Assembly (NCBI RefSeq): GCF_002351485.1
Contig: NZ_NWMW01000001.1
Span: 372,001 to 436,000 of the forward strand
Length of the DNA: 64,000 nucleotides
Source of the DNA: Sphingomonas spermidinifaciens
GTDB taxonomy: Bacteria > Pseudomonadota > Alphaproteobacteria > Sphingomonadales > Sphingomonadaceae
Reading direction: 5' to 3'
Position numbers and translations under genes: made by a program. Positions within the stretch are counted from its first letter, which is position 1. The number at the start of each line of letters is the position of its first letter. Of the stretch, positions 1 to 9,566 are shown piece by piece. The notes beneath the pieces were generated by a model, which did no database searches, had not been told where the DNA came from, and was given only the letters and a program-made list of their open reading frames with translations.

Positions 1-748
1 GCGGGATGACCTGATCGACGTGCGGGTACGGGTACACATAGTGGAGCCGTACCCACGCCCCGAGTTGCCCCAGTTCACGGGCGAGATCGGTCATGTGCGG
101 CACGACCTCGCGCCCCTTCCACATCCGCGGCTCACGGCGGATGTCGATACCGTAGGCGGAAGTATCCTGGCTGATGACCAGCAGCTCACGCGTGCCCGCC
201 GCGACCAGCTTCTCCGCCTCGCGCAGGATCGCGTCGGGACGGCGGCTGACGAGGTCGCCGCGCAGCGACGGGATGATGCAGAAGCTGCACCGGTGGTTGC
301 AGCCTTCCGAGATCTTCAAATAGCTGTAGTGGCGCGGCGTGAGCTTGAGGCCGGCTTCGGGCACCAGATCGACGAAGGGCGACGGGATCGGCGGCGCAGC
401 CTCATGCACCGCCTCGACCACCTGCTCGTATTCGTGCGCGCCGGTGATTGCGAGGACCTGCGGAAAGCGGGTACGAATCGCCTCGGCTTCCTTGCCCATG
501 CAGCCAGTGACGATGACGCGGCCATTTTCGGCGATCGCCTCGCCGATCGCCTCCAGCGACTCTTCCTTGGCGCTGTCGAGGAAGCCGCATGTGTTCACGA
601 GCACGACGTCGGCGCCGGCATAGTCAGCCGACATCCGATAACCCTCGGATCGCAATTTGGTCAGGATGCGCTCGCTGTCCACCAGGTTCTTGGGACAGCC
701 GAGCGACACCATCCCCACCTTGGGGGAGTCGGGAAGTCGCGTTGCCAT
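1..748 (-). CDS. rimO: Ribosomal protein S12 methylthiotransferase RimO (partial, C-terminus outside window)
   Basis: RimO is a radical SAM enzyme that adds a methylthio group to an aspartate of ribosomal protein S12. Reading leftward from ATG 748, the protein begins [20 protein letters not shown], the UPF0004 N-terminal domain with its cluster cysteines (SLGCPKN, NTCGF, VTGCMG). It continues into the radical SAM motif [14 protein letters not shown] (CxxxCxxC), followed by a typical [11 protein letters not shown] stretch. About 249 codons are present, roughly the N-terminal 55-60 percent of the family length. The rest, including the TRAM domain, lies left of base 1. The gene is divergent from the aminopeptidase gene with about 80 bp between them. 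RimO is preferred over MiaB because of the spacing and the IIPSLRG sequence after the cysteines. Confidence 0.93.
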   Translation of the reverse strand, partial: MATRLPDSPKVGMVSLGCPKNLVDSERILTKLRSEGYRMSADYAGADVVLVNTCGFLDSAKEESLEAIGEAIAENGRVIVTGCMGKEAEAIRTRFPQVLAITGAHEYEQVVEAVHEAAPPIPSPFVDLVPEAGLKLTPRHYSYLKISEGCNHRCSFCIIPSLRGDLVSRRPDAILREAEKLVAAGTRELLVISQDTSAYGIDIRREPRMWKGREVVPHMTDLARELGQLGAWVRLHYVYPYPHVDQVIP

Positions 749-832
749 GATCGGCCGCGCAGATAAGGTCTTTAGGTCCAAAAAGCGAGAGGCGCTGGCG
801 CGGGGTCGCACGAGCCCCTAGCGTCGCGCGTG

Positions 833-2221
833 ATGATCGATTTCAAGACTATTCTCGCCCCTGATCGCGGCCAGCCCGCGCGCGCCCTCCACCTCGTCGA
901 TGCAGCGGGCCATGACGACTGGCTCCGCCAGCAGCCGCCCCGCCACCGTGCCGCGCTGATCGCCCAGCGGTTCAAGCCGACGCCGGGCGCATTCGCGATC
1001 CTGCCCGGCGATGCGGCGGAGGCATGGTCGGCGGTGCTCGGCGTCAAGGACGCCGGGGTGCTGACGCCCTGGTGCCTTGCCCGCGCGGCGGAGATGCTGC
1101 CCGAGGGCAGCTATCGCCTCGACGGGCGCGAGCCGGCCGAGGCGATGCTCGGCTGGGCGCTCGCCCATTACCGCTTCGATCGTTATCGCAAGGAGGAGGC
1201 GTCGGGCGTCCGCACGCTGCTGACCGGCGAGCCACAACGGATCGAGCCGGTGCTGCGCGAGGCGCTGGCGACGATGCGCGTTCGCGACCTCGTCAACACC
1301 GGCGCCGGCGACCTCGGCCCCGCCGAACTCGAGGCCGAGGTAGTGGACGTGGGCGCGGCCCACGGTGCGCGTCTGACAGTGACCAAGGGCGTCGACCTCG
1401 AGCGCGGCTATCCGATGATCCATACCGTGGGCGCGGCCGCGACGGCGCAGCGCGCGCCGCGGCTGATCGAGCTCGATTGGGGTCGCGACGACGATCCACG
1501 CGTCGCCATCATTGGCAAGGGGGTGTGCTTCGACACCGGCGGGCTCGACCTCAAGCCGTCGGCGGCGATGCGGCTGATGAAGAAGGACATGGGCGGCGCG
1601 GCACACGCGCTGGCGCTTGCTGAGCTTGTCATGGCGGCGCGCCTGCCGGTGCGGCTGCACCTCCTCATCCCCGCCGTCGAGAATGCCGTGTCGGGTGCTG
1701 CCTTCCGCCCCGGCGACGTGCTGAGGACGCGCAAGGGCCTGACGGTCGAGAATACCAATACCGATGCCGAGGGACGGCTGATCCTGTGCGATGCCCTGAC
1801 CCGCGCGGTCGAGGGCAAGCCGGGGATGATCCTCGACTATGCGACCCTGACCGGCGCGGCGCGCGTGGCGCTCGGCCCCGACCTGCCACCCCTGTTCGCC
1901 AATGACGAGGCGCTGGCGGCAGACCTCCTCGCTGCGGGCGAGCGGGTGGAGGACGCCCTGTGGCGGATGCCGCTGTGGGACGGGTATGACGAGATGCTGA
2001 AGTCCGATGTCGCCGACATGGTGAACGCAGCCGAGGGGGCGTTCGCGGGCGCGATCACCGCGGCACTGTTCCTGCGCCGGTTCGTCCCTGCCGATGTGCC
2101 TTGGGCGCATCTGGACGTGTTCGCCTGGCGTCCGGCGACTCGCCCGGGCCGGCCCAAGGGGGGCGACGCCGTCGGGCTGCGTGCGGCATGGGCGATGCTC
2201 AAGTCGCGGTACGGCGAATGA
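833..2221 (+). CDS. Leucyl aminopeptidase family protein (peptidase M17)
   Basis: A cytosolic metallo-aminopeptidase of the M17 (PepA/PepB) family that removes N-terminal residues from peptides. The diagnostic motifs are present: GKGVCFDTGGLDLKPS and MKKDMGGAAHAL carry the metal- and substrate-binding Asp/Lys residues, and NTNTDAEGRLIL is the M17 signature. The protein is about 462 residues, normal for the shorter alphaproteobacterial branch. An in-frame GTG at 830 lies directly before the chosen ATG 833 and neither has a clear ribosome binding site. The stop codon overlaps the ATG of the YciI gene (ATGA), implying coupled translation. The substrate preference cannot be read from the sequence. 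Confidence 0.9.
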   Translation: MIDFKTILAPDRGQPARALHLVDAAGHDDWLRQQPPRHRAALIAQRFKPTPGAFAILPGDAAEAWSAVLGVKDAGVLTPWCLARAAEMLPEGSYRLDGREPAEAMLGWALAHYRFDRYRKEEASGVRTLLTGEPQRIEPVLREALATMRVRDLVNTGAGDLGPAELEAEVVDVGAAHGARLTVTKGVDLERGYPMIHTVGAAATAQRAPRLIELDWGRDDDPRVAIIGKGVCFDTGGLDLKPSAAMRLMKKDMGGAAHALALAELVMAARLPVRLHLLIPAVENAVSGAAFRPGDVLRTRKGLTVENTNTDAEGRLILCDALTRAVEGKPGMILDYATLTGAARVALGPDLPPLFANDEALAADLLAAGERVEDALWRMPLWDGYDEMLKSDVADMVNAAEGAFAGAITAALFLRRFVPADVPWAHLDVFAWRPATRPGRPKGGDAVGLRAAWAMLKSRYGE

Positions 2222-2514
2222 CCCACTGGCTGCTCCGCTACCGCTTCGCGCCCGACTATCTCGAGCGGCGGGCGACGTTTCGCGCCGAGCATCTGGGCAT
2301 CGCGTGGGAAGCGGCGGATGCGGGCACGCTGATCCTCGGCGGAGCGGCGGGCGATCCGCCGGACGAGGGGTTGCTGGTCTTCACGACGCGCGAGGCGGCG
2401 GAGGCGTTCGCTGGCGCCGACCCCTATGTGGCGGCGGGGCTGGTGCTCGACTGGACGCTGAAGCCCTGGACGACGGTCGTGGGTGCGCTGGCGGCGACGC
2501 CGGTCCGGCCCTGA
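2218..2514 (+). CDS. YciI family protein
   Basis: A 98-residue protein of the YciI-like dimeric alpha/beta barrel (ferredoxin-like) fold. It begins MTHWLLRYRFAPDYLERR, keeps the central acidic GDPPDEGLLVF segment and the typical FAGADPYVAAGL stretch, where YciI proteins place a conserved Asp-Pro-Tyr/Phe. The biochemical role of most YciI proteins is unknown. The start codon overlaps the stop of the aminopeptidase gene, so the two are one transcription unit. A 76-bp gap separates it from the convergent histidine phosphatase gene. Confidence 0.85.
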   Translation: MTHWLLRYRFAPDYLERRATFRAEHLGIAWEAADAGTLILGGAAGDPPDEGLLVFTTREAAEAFAGADPYVAAGLVLDWTLKPWTTVVGALAATPVRP

Positions 2515-2590
2515 TCTCGACCGGCGCCCCAGCGCGGGCCGGGGGCCTGCCACCGGGCGATCTCAGCCTTTGCTGGCATGACGTTATGGC

Positions 2591-3070
2591 TTAGGGCTCG
2601 ATCTTCACCCGCTCGCTCCTACCCTCTCGAACGAGCCAGAGGTCGCCGAAATCGACGTGGACCAGCGGCGCCGGTCGCTGGCCGCCAAAGCGTTCGACGA
2701 TCTCGGGCACGGTGTTGCTGTGGCCGACGATCAGCACATCGCCGGGCTGCACCCTCACCGCCTCGACCAGTCGGGCCGCGTCGGTCCAATCATAGTCGAT
2801 CGGCTGAAGCCCCCGCTCGCGCGCCAGCGGCGCCGCGGTCTGGCGCGTGCGGGCAAAGGGCGTGGCGTAGATCGCCGCCAGCTTCTTGCCACCGAACCAG
2901 CGCACGAGCGCCTGCGCCCGCGCCTCACCTGTCGAGGTCAGCCGCGCGTCCTTCACCCCCTCGGGCGTGTCGAGGTGCCGGATGACGTAGATCGTCTGCG
3001 GCGCGGGCGTGCCCGCACACCCCGCCGTGAGCAGCGCAGCCGTAAAGGCCAGGACCGCTCGCCGCCTCAA
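2591..3070 (-). CDS. Putative lipoprotein of the histidine phosphatase superfamily
   Basis: A 159-residue protein with a lipoprotein signal (MRRRAVLAFTAALLTAGC, lipobox TAGC) followed by a phosphoglycerate mutase-like fold: YVIRHLDT at the catalytic histidine, FARTRQTA for the phosphate-binding arginine and VGHSNTVPEI for the second histidine. The usual RHG triad is RHL here, so the phosphatase activity is uncertain. The start is TTG at 3070, whose TTGA overlaps the stop of tpiA; this start gives the complete signal peptide. It is the downstream partner of tpiA. The protein is likely anchored on the periplasmic side of a membrane, and its substrate is unknown. Confidence 0.8.
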   Translation of the reverse strand: MRRRAVLAFTAALLTAGCAGTPAPQTIYVIRHLDTPEGVKDARLTSTGEARAQALVRWFGGKKLAAIYATPFARTRQTAAPLARERGLQPIDYDWTDAARLVEAVRVQPGDVLIVGHSNTVPEIVERFGGQRPAPLVHVDFGDLWLVREGRSERVKIEP

Positions 3071-3813
3071 AGCGCAGCCGCCGCCTCGATGATCGGCACG
3101 AACTTCTCGGCCGTCAGGCTGGCGCCGCCCACGAGGGCGCCGTCGACATGCGGTGCTGCGAGGATCGTGCCCGCGTTCGCGCCCGTCACCGACCCGCCAT
3201 AGAGGATACGGATGCCGTCCGCGGCCTCCCCCACCATCTGGCGCATCTTGGCGCGCGCGATCGCATGGATCGCGGCGATCTCCTCGACCGTGGGCGTGCG
3301 GCCGGTACCGATCGCCCAGCGCGGCTCATAGGCGAGCGTGAACCAGTCGCCGCTCGCATCCTCGGGGACCGATTTCTCGATCTGCGCCTGGACGACGCGC
3401 TCGGCGCGGCCGGCGTCGCGCTCGGCCTCGGTCTCGCCGCAGCAGAGGATGACCGACAGGCCGTGGCGGCGCGCCGCGGCGGCCTTGGCCCAGGCGTCGT
3501 GGCTGGTCTCGTTCTGGTCGGCGCGCCGCTCGCTATGCCCAACGATTACCGTCGTCGCCCCCGCCTCGCGCAGCATCGGGGCGGAGATGCAGCCGGTATG
3601 CGCGCCCGAATCGCGCTCGTGCACGTCCTGCGCGCCGATCGCGAGGGTACCGGCATGCTCGGCCGCCAGCGCCAGCAACGTGGTCGGCACGTAGAGCGCG
3701 ACATCGACATCCGGATGCGCGGCGGCGGCGGCGGCGATCGCCTCGACCTCGCGCACGGCATCGCGAAGGCCGTGCATCTTCCAGTTGCCCGCCACCAGCT
3801 TGCGCCTCGTCAT
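3067..3813 (-). CDS. tpiA: Triosephosphate isomerase
   Basis: Interconverts dihydroxyacetone phosphate and glyceraldehyde 3-phosphate in glycolysis and gluconeogenesis. The 248-residue protein contains the substrate-binding GNWKMHG near residue 9, the catalytic histidine in VIVGHSERR, the catalytic glutamate in AYEPRWAIGTG and the phosphate-binding LYGGSV. The start at 3813 (MTRRKLVAGNWK) is chosen over longer in-frame options because an AGGAG ribosome binding site lies about 7 bp upstream and the family starts here. It is divergent from the PpiD-like gene and overlaps the downstream lipoprotein gene at TTGA. Confidence 0.97.
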   Translation of the reverse strand: MTRRKLVAGNWKMHGLRDAVREVEAIAAAAAAHPDVDVALYVPTTLLALAAEHAGTLAIGAQDVHERDSGAHTGCISAPMLREAGATTVIVGHSERRADQNETSHDAWAKAAAARRHGLSVILCCGETEAERDAGRAERVVQAQIEKSVPEDASGDWFTLAYEPRWAIGTGRTPTVEEIAAIHAIARAKMRQMVGEAADGIRILYGGSVTGANAGTILAAPHVDGALVGGASLTAEKFVPIIEAAAAL

Positions 3814-3950
3814 CCGAACTCCTCTTGAACTGCATTCGTATGCAGCCGATGCCAGCATGGCCGCGCGCGCACAAGCTTGTCGCGGCCGGCATCGCCCCCT
3901 AAAGCGCGCCATTCCTGATTTCAGTGCTTCGCGAACGAACGGACGCTTCG

Positions 3951-5897
3951 ATGCTCAATTTCTTCCGCCGGATGGTCAAGTCGAAGTTCGGCGTGCTGTT
4001 CACGCTCGCGGCGCTGGCGATCATCGCGATCAGCTTCGGCCTGGCCGACATCAACGGCCTGAGCCAGCCGGGCGGCGCGCGCGGCGCCACCCTGATCGAG
4101 GTCGCGGGCGAGGGCGTCGGCGAGAACGACCTGCGCCAGCGCACGCGCCTCGCCCTCGATGCGGTGCGGCAGCAGCAGGAAGGGCTCGACATGCCCGGCT
4201 TCCTCAACGCCGGCGGGTTCGAGAGCGTCGTCGCGCGGGTCGAGAACGGCCTCGCCCTCGAACGCTTCGCCGAGGAAAGCGGCATGGTCGCGTCGAAAGC
4301 GCTGGTCGACGGCCAGATCGCCAGCATCCCCGCCTTTCAGGGCTTCGACGGCAAGTTCAGCCAGACCAACTTCGAGCGCGCGCTCGCCCAGCGGCAGATC
4401 ACGCCCGAGCAGCTGCGCACCGATATCGCGCGCGAAACCTATGCCCAGTGGCTGCTGACGCCGACGATCGGCGCGAGCCAGGTCGGCGACCAGCTGGCCC
4501 TCCCCTATGCCAACCTGCTGCTCGAGCGGCGCAAGGGCCAGATCGCGCTGGTGCCGACGCGCGTCGATGCTTCGGCCAACCCGACCGACCAGCAGCTCTC
4601 GACCTTCTACGGCAACAACCGCCAGCGCTATACCGTGCCCGAGCGGCGCGTGGTCCGCTACGCGGTCGTCACGCCCGCCGCCTATGCGGCGCGGGTGCAG
4701 GTGACCGACGCCGACCTTCAAGCAGCGTACAAGGCGGCGGGCGACAAATACGCCCCGTCGGCAACGCGCACGCTGGAGCAGGTCGTCGTCCTCGATCAGG
4801 CGCTTGCATCGAAGATCGCGGGTCAGGTGAAGGGCGGCACCGCCGTCGCCGCCGCTGCGCGCGCCGCGGGGCTTGAGGCGACGACTGCGACCGACATCAG
4901 GCAGTCGGCCTTCGCGACGCAAACCTCGGCCGATGTCGCAAAGGCGGCCTTCGCCGCGCCGCAGGGTGGCGTCGTCGGCCCGGTGCGCTCGCCGCTCGGC
5001 TTCCACATCATCAAGGTCACGGGCATCAGCCAGTCGGCGGGACGTCCGCTCGCGGCCGTTCGCGACGAACTGACCGCCGAGGTGCGCAAGCGCAAGGAGG
5101 CGGAGGCGCTGGCCGATGCGCAGCAGGAGCTCGACACCGGCATCGCCGATGGCGCGACGTTCGACGAGCTGATCGCCGACCAGAAGCTTCAGGCGCAGAC
5201 GACGCCGGCCCTCACCGCACAGGGCATCAATCCCGATGCGCCGGGCCAAGCGCCCGATCCGCGGCTGGCGACGATCATGCAGGCGGGCTTCGCCGCGCAG
5301 GACGGCGATGCGCCGCAGATCGTGCCGGTGGGCCAGGACGGCACCTTCGCCATCGTCGCGCTCGGCCGCATCGTTCCGGCCGCCGCGCGCCCGCTCCAGT
5401 CGATCCGCGCGGCGGTCGTGGAGGACTGGCGCCGCCAGCAGGCCAAGCTCGCCGCCCGGCGCATCGCCGATGCGGTCGTCGCCAACGTCGGCCGCGGCAC
5501 CGCGCTCCGGCAGGCGCTGGGTGCGGCCGGCGTGACCGGCGCGCCGGCGGTGCAGACGGTCGACGTCTCGCGCGCCGAGCTGGCGGCGCGCCAGATCCAG
5601 CTGCCGCCGCCCGTCGAGCTGATGTTCAAACTGAAGCAGGGGACCGCCAAGCTGCTCGAGGCGCCGAACAATGGCGGCTGGTTCGTCGTCACGGTGACCG
5701 GCATCACCCCCGGCGACGCCCGCAAGGCGCCGGGCGCGGTCCAGTCGACGCGCGCCGGCCTCGGCTCGGTCGTCGGTCGCGAATATGCCGAGCAGTTCAC
5801 CAACGCCGCCAAGAAGCAGCTCGGCGCCACGCGCAACGCCGCGGGCCTCGCCAAGCTCAAGGCCGACCTCGCCGGCCAGGGCGCTGTCGCCGAGTGA
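3951..5897 (+). CDS. PpiD/SurA-type periplasmic peptidyl-prolyl isomerase and chaperone
   Basis: A membrane-anchored folding factor of the SurA_N plus parvulin family, resembling PpiD. At 648 residues it has one N-terminal membrane segment (LFTLAALAIIAISFGLADI, about residues 16-34), a long SurA_N-like chaperone domain with the DNPSNQ-type rich helices, a parvulin segment around residues 255-360 (ending SPLGFHIIKVTGI), and a second C-terminal chaperone-like half. The start at 3951 puts the membrane helix in the usual PpiD position; an upstream in-frame ATG at 3924 has no family support. The stop overlaps the GTG start of trpE, a pairing common in sphingomonads. Confidence 0.88.
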   Translation: MLNFFRRMVKSKFGVLFTLAALAIIAISFGLADINGLSQPGGARGATLIEVAGEGVGENDLRQRTRLALDAVRQQQEGLDMPGFLNAGGFESVVARVENGLALERFAEESGMVASKALVDGQIASIPAFQGFDGKFSQTNFERALAQRQITPEQLRTDIARETYAQWLLTPTIGASQVGDQLALPYANLLLERRKGQIALVPTRVDASANPTDQQLSTFYGNNRQRYTVPERRVVRYAVVTPAAYAARVQVTDADLQAAYKAAGDKYAPSATRTLEQVVVLDQALASKIAGQVKGGTAVAAAARAAGLEATTATDIRQSAFATQTSADVAKAAFAAPQGGVVGPVRSPLGFHIIKVTGISQSAGRPLAAVRDELTAEVRKRKEAEALADAQQELDTGIADGATFDELIADQKLQAQTTPALTAQGINPDAPGQAPDPRLATIMQAGFAAQDGDAPQIVPVGQDGTFAIVALGRIVPAAARPLQSIRAAVVEDWRRQQAKLAARRIADAVVANVGRGTALRQALGAAGVTGAPAVQTVDVSRAELAARQIQLPPPVELMFKLKQGTAKLLEAPNNGGWFVVTVTGITPGDARKAPGAVQSTRAGLGSVVGREYAEQFTNAAKKQLGATRNAAGLAKLKADLAGQGAVAE

Positions 5898-7390
5898 TCG
5901 AGGGGATCGACGCCGCTCGCGCTGCGCTCGCCGCCGGGCGGCCGGCGCTCGTCTGGCGCCGCCAGCTTGCCGATACCGAGACGCCCGTCGCCGCCGCGCT
6001 CAAGCTGATCGAGCCCGGCCGCGGCGACTTCCTGCTCGAGTCGGTTGAGGGCGGCGCGGTGCGCGGCCGGCACAGCCTGATCGGCCTCGCACCAGACCTC
6101 GTCTTTCGCGCGGTTCGCGAGCGCGCGGAGGTCAACCGCCACTGGCTGACCGACCGCGCGGCGTTCGAGCCGTGCGAAGCCGGCAGCCTCGCCGCGCTCC
6201 GCTCGCTGGTCGAGGCGTGCCGGGCCGACGTGCCCGCCGCACTGCCCCGCGCGCTCGCCTGCCTCGTCGGCTATTTCGGTTACGAGACGATCGGGCTGGT
6301 CGAAAAGCTGCCGGCGCCTAAATCGCGCGCGCTCGACATTCCTGACATGCTGTTCGTGCGGCCGAGCGTCCTGCTCGTCTTCGACCGGCTGGCCGACGCA
6401 CTGTTCGTCGTCGCCCCGGCCTGGCCCGAGCATGGGGCGCAGGCCGTCGATCACGCGTGCGAGGCGATCGAGGCGACGAGCGCCCGCCTTGCCGCCGCAC
6501 CGCTCCCCGCGCCGGCGCGCAGCGAGGCGGAGCCACCGGTCTTCACCCCGGTCCTCGAACCCGGCCGCTATGGCGAGATGGTCGCGGCGGCGAAGGACTA
6601 TATCGCCGCTGGCGACATCTTTCAGGTCGTGCTGGCGCAGCGCTTTACCGCGCCCTTCGCGCTACCGCCGATCGAGCTTTACCGCGCGCTTCGCCGGATC
6701 AATCCCTCGCCGTTCCTCTACCATCTCGACCTGCCTGGCTTTTCGCTGACGGGATCGAGTCCCGAGATCCTCGTACGCGTGCGCGACGGCGAAGTGACGA
6801 TCCGCCCGATCGCCGGCACGAGGCCGCGCGGGGCCACGCCCGAGGCCGATGCCGCCAATCGCGAGAGCCTGCTCGCCGATCCCAAGGAGCGCGCCGAGCA
6901 CTTGATGCTTCTCGATCTCGGCCGGAACGACGTGGGCCGCGTGGCGGCGGCGGGCAGCGTGCGCGTGACCGACAGCTATACGGTCGAGCTCTACAGCCAC
7001 GTCATGCACATCGTCTCGAACGTGGTCGGGCGGCTGCACCCCGAGCGTGACGCGATCGACGCGCTGTTCGCGGGCTTCCCGGCGGGGACGGTCAGCGGCG
7101 CGCCCAAGGTCCGCGCCTGCCAGATCATCGCCGAACTCGAGCCCGAGGCGCGCGGCGCCTATGCCGGCGGTGTCGGCTATTTCTCGCCCGACGGGTCGAT
7201 GGATTCGTGCATCGTGCTGCGCACCGGCATCGTCAAGGACGGTGTCATGCACGTCCAGGCGGGTGCCGGCATCGTCGCCGACAGCGACCCTGCCTATGAA
7301 CAGCGCGAATGCGAGGCGAAGGCCGGCGCGCTGCTGGCCGCCGCACGCGAGGCGGTGGCGAGAGCCGGCGAGGCCGGGTTCGGACAATAG
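5894..7390 (+). CDS. trpE: Anthranilate synthase component I
   Basis: Converts chorismate to anthranilate with ammonia delivered by TrpG, the first step of tryptophan synthesis. The 498-residue protein has the N-terminal regulatory domain with the LLESVEGG tryptophan-binding signature, and the chorismate-binding domain with IRPIAGTRPRG, LDLGRNDVGR, FPAGTVSGAPK and YAGGVGYFSPDG. It starts at GTG 5894, overlapping the stop of the PpiD-like gene. It is separated from trpG by one oppositely oriented gene. PabB is less likely given the conserved LLES motif and the trp context. Confidence 0.95.
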   Translation: MIEGIDAARAALAAGRPALVWRRQLADTETPVAAALKLIEPGRGDFLLESVEGGAVRGRHSLIGLAPDLVFRAVRERAEVNRHWLTDRAAFEPCEAGSLAALRSLVEACRADVPAALPRALACLVGYFGYETIGLVEKLPAPKSRALDIPDMLFVRPSVLLVFDRLADALFVVAPAWPEHGAQAVDHACEAIEATSARLAAAPLPAPARSEAEPPVFTPVLEPGRYGEMVAAAKDYIAAGDIFQVVLAQRFTAPFALPPIELYRALRRINPSPFLYHLDLPGFSLTGSSPEILVRVRDGEVTIRPIAGTRPRGATPEADAANRESLLADPKERAEHLMLLDLGRNDVGRVAAAGSVRVTDSYTVELYSHVMHIVSNVVGRLHPERDAIDALFAGFPAGTVSGAPKVRACQIIAELEPEARGAYAGGVGYFSPDGSMDSCIVLRTGIVKDGVMHVQAGAGIVADSDPAYEQRECEAKAGALLAAAREAVARAGEAGFGQ

Positions 7391-7444
7391 GGTGAAGACA
7401 CCGCCCCGTTCCGGGCAGGTCCTCGGACGTTTCCTCACTCAACC

Positions 7445-7470
7445 GTCACCCCGGACCTGATCCGGGTGAC
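7445..7470. terminator. Stem-loop between convergent genes
   Basis: GTCACCCCGGA and TCCGGGTGAC form an almost perfect stem with one bulged C around a short loop. It lies between the stop of trpE and the end of the leftward gene at 7478, where a bidirectional terminator is expected. It has no long T tract. The same GTCACCCCGG core occurs as a dispersed repeat in sphingomonad genomes. Confidence 0.5.
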
Positions 7471-7477
7471 CAAAGCC

Positions 7478-7888
7478 CTATGGCAGCTTCGCCGCTTCGG
7501 CCCGCTGGGCGCGGCGCCATTCGAACCATTGGTCGATCATCTGCTGGTTGCAGCCCGTCTGGCCGCCCGTGCCGACCGGCGAGCAGCTGTTGGGCAGGCC
7601 CGCGCGGTTGACCTCCATCATCGTCTGCGCGCGGTTGGTCCACGACTGGTTGCCCGCGACCACGGGCTGATCGCGGAACTCCTTGGGGATGCGATACTGC
7701 TCCTCGGGGTCGATCCTGCCGCAGACGACGACCTCGTCGCCTGTCGCCTCGGGGCATTTCTCACCCTGTTTCAGCATGATATTGCGGATGCGGTTCGGCG
7801 TCCCGCCCTGCCGCGCCTCCTGCGCCAGCGATAGCGCGGGCGTCGCCAGCAGGGGCAAGAGGAGCAGGCCCAGGGTGAGGCGACGCAT
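7478..7888 (-). CDS. Conserved secreted hypothetical protein
   Basis: A 136-residue protein of unknown function. It has a clear Sec signal peptide (MRRLTLGLLLLPLLATPALS, cleavage near ALSLAQ). The mature part has four cysteines (KCPE, VVCGR, NSCSP, GCNQ) likely to form two disulfides, and ends with a charged helix. The motif CPEATGDEVVVCGRID is typical of a family seen in sphingomonads. It sits between trpE and trpG in the opposite direction. I do not recognise a function. Confidence 0.72.
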   Translation of the reverse strand: MRRLTLGLLLLPLLATPALSLAQEARQGGTPNRIRNIMLKQGEKCPEATGDEVVVCGRIDPEEQYRIPKEFRDQPVVAGNQSWTNRAQTMMEVNRAGLPNSCSPVGTGGQTGCNQQMIDQWFEWRRAQRAEAAKLP

Positions 7889-7965
7889 GGCAATTCTCCG
7901 GCAGTTAGTCCGCTCATCCGCTGCCCAAGCTTGCGCGCGGCTGAACGAGGGCTAGATGACAGGAT

Positions 7966-8574
7966 ATGCTTCTGGTCATCGATAATTACGACAGCTTCAC
8001 CTGGAACCTCGTCCACTATCTGATGGAGCTGGGGGTCGAGGTGCGGGTCGAGCGCAACGACGCCCTGACCGCACGCGACGCGATTGAGACGAACGCGCAG
8101 GCCTTTCTGATCTCGCCGGGCCCCTGCACGCCGACCGAAGCGGGGATCAGCCTCGACCTCGTCGCCGCCTGTGCCGAGCTGAAGAAGCCGCTGCTCGGCG
8201 TCTGCCTTGGCCATCAGGCGATCGGCCAGCATTTCGGCGGCAAGGTGGTGCGCGGCGGGCTGATGCACGGCAAGACCTGTCCGGTCGAGCATGATGGCAC
8301 CGGGCTGTTTGCGGGCCTCCCCTCGCCCTTCACGGCAACGCGCTACCACTCGCTGATCGTCACCGATGTGCCGTCCGAGCTGGTGGTCAATGCCACCGCC
8401 GCCGACGCCAGCGTCATGGGCTTTCGCCATCGCGACCTGCCGATCCACGGCGTCCAGTTCCATCCGGAAAGCATCGCCACCGAGCATGGCCATGCGATGC
8501 TCGCAAATTTCCTGCGCGACGCCGGCCTGCCCGCGACGATGCCGGCAAATCTGCCGAGGGGGCTGGCGGCATGA
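7966..8574 (+). CDS. trpG: Anthranilate synthase component II (glutamine amidotransferase)
   Basis: Supplies ammonia from glutamine to TrpE. The 202-residue class I glutamine amidotransferase shows the nucleophile Cys80 in LLGVCLGHQ, the oxyanion [11 protein letters not shown] segment and the catalytic His/Glu in VQFHPES. In many bacteria the same subunit also serves PabB. It begins the coupled series trpG-trpD-trpC-moaC-moeA; its stop overlaps the ATG of trpD. Confidence 0.95.
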   Translation: MLLVIDNYDSFTWNLVHYLMELGVEVRVERNDALTARDAIETNAQAFLISPGPCTPTEAGISLDLVAACAELKKPLLGVCLGHQAIGQHFGGKVVRGGLMHGKTCPVEHDGTGLFAGLPSPFTATRYHSLIVTDVPSELVVNATAADASVMGFRHRDLPIHGVQFHPESIATEHGHAMLANFLRDAGLPATMPANLPRGLAA

Positions 8575-9566
8575 GCGTAACCACCCTCCTTCCCGATCCT
8601 TCGACTCCGCTGTCGAATGACAGCGCCGCACGCGCGTTCGCGGACATCCTCGACGGGCGTGCCGACGATGCCGCGATCGAGGGGTTCCTGATCGCGCTGA
8701 CCGAACGCGGCGAGACTTCGGTCGAGATCGCCGCCGCGGCCGGCGCGCTGCGCGAGCGAATGATCGGGCTCGACGCGCCCGACAATGCCATCGACGTGTG
8801 CGGCACCGGCGGCGACGGGCATCACACGCTCAACGTCTCGACCGCAGTTGCGATCGTCGTCGCGGCATGCGGAGTACCGGTCGCCAAGCATGGCAACCGT
8901 GCCGCCTCTTCGAAAGCGGGAGCCGCCGACACGCTCGAGGCGCTGGGCCTCGACCTCGACGCCGCAACCGCGAGTGCGGAGGCGACTTTGGGCGAGCTCG
9001 GCATCGCCTTCCTGTTCGCCGCCAACCACCATCCGGCGCTCGCGCGGCTCGCGCCGCTGAGGCGCCGGATCGGACGGCGGACGATCTTCAACCTGATGGG
9101 GCCGCTCGCCAATCCGGCGCGGGTGCGGCGCCAGCTCGTCGGGATCGCACGGCCGGATTACGTGCCCGTCTATGCCGAGGCGCTGACCCTGCTGGGCGCC
9201 GACGCCGCCGCCGTGGTCGCGGGCGAAGAGGGGCTCGACGAACTTTCCTGCGCCGGCCCGAGCGTCGCGGCGAATGTCGGCAGCGCCACTCTGCCAGAGG
9301 CCATCATTCCCGAGGATGCGGGCCTGCCCCGCCACCCGCTCGCCAAGATCCGCGGCGGCGAGGCGGCGGAAAACGCCGAAGCGCTCAAGGACCTGCTCGC
9401 CGGCGGCACCGGCGCATATCGCGACGCGGTGCTGCTAAATGCCGCCGCCGCACTGATCGTCGCGGGCCGGGTCGAGACGCTCGCTGGCGGCGCGGCACAG
9501 GCAGCCGAGGCGATCGACAGCGCCCGCGCCGCCGCGCTGCTCCGCCGCTGGATCGAGCGCGTATGA
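8571..9566 (+). CDS. trpD: Anthranilate phosphoribosyltransferase
   Basis: Transfers the phosphoribosyl group of PRPP to anthranilate. The 331-residue protein has the glycine-rich PRPP loop [17 protein letters not shown], the [12 protein letters not shown] motif and the metal-binding GEEGLDELS segment. Both ends overlap neighbours by 4 bp (ATGA). The length and motifs are normal for the family. Confidence 0.96.
   Translation: MSVTTLLPDPSTPLSNDSAARAFADILDGRADDAAIEGFLIALTERGETSVEIAAAAGALRERMIGLDAPDNAIDVCGTGGDGHHTLNVSTAVAIVVAACGVPVAKHGNRAASSKAGAADTLEALGLDLDAATASAEATLGELGIAFLFAANHHPALARLAPLRRRIGRRTIFNLMGPLANPARVRRQLVGIARPDYVPVYAEALTLLGADAAAVVAGEEGLDELSCAGPSVAANVGSATLPEAIIPEDAGLPRHPLAKIRGGEAAENAEALKDLLAGGTGAYRDAVLLNAAAALIVAGRVETLAGGAAQAAEAIDSARAAALLRRWIERV

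Noticed and set aside
3921..5249. Antisense open frame opposite the PpiD-like gene, and similar long shadows opposite sctU, sctD and ppk1.
   Set aside because: All lie opposite genes with clear family motifs and show low-complexity Arg/Ala/Asp-rich translations.
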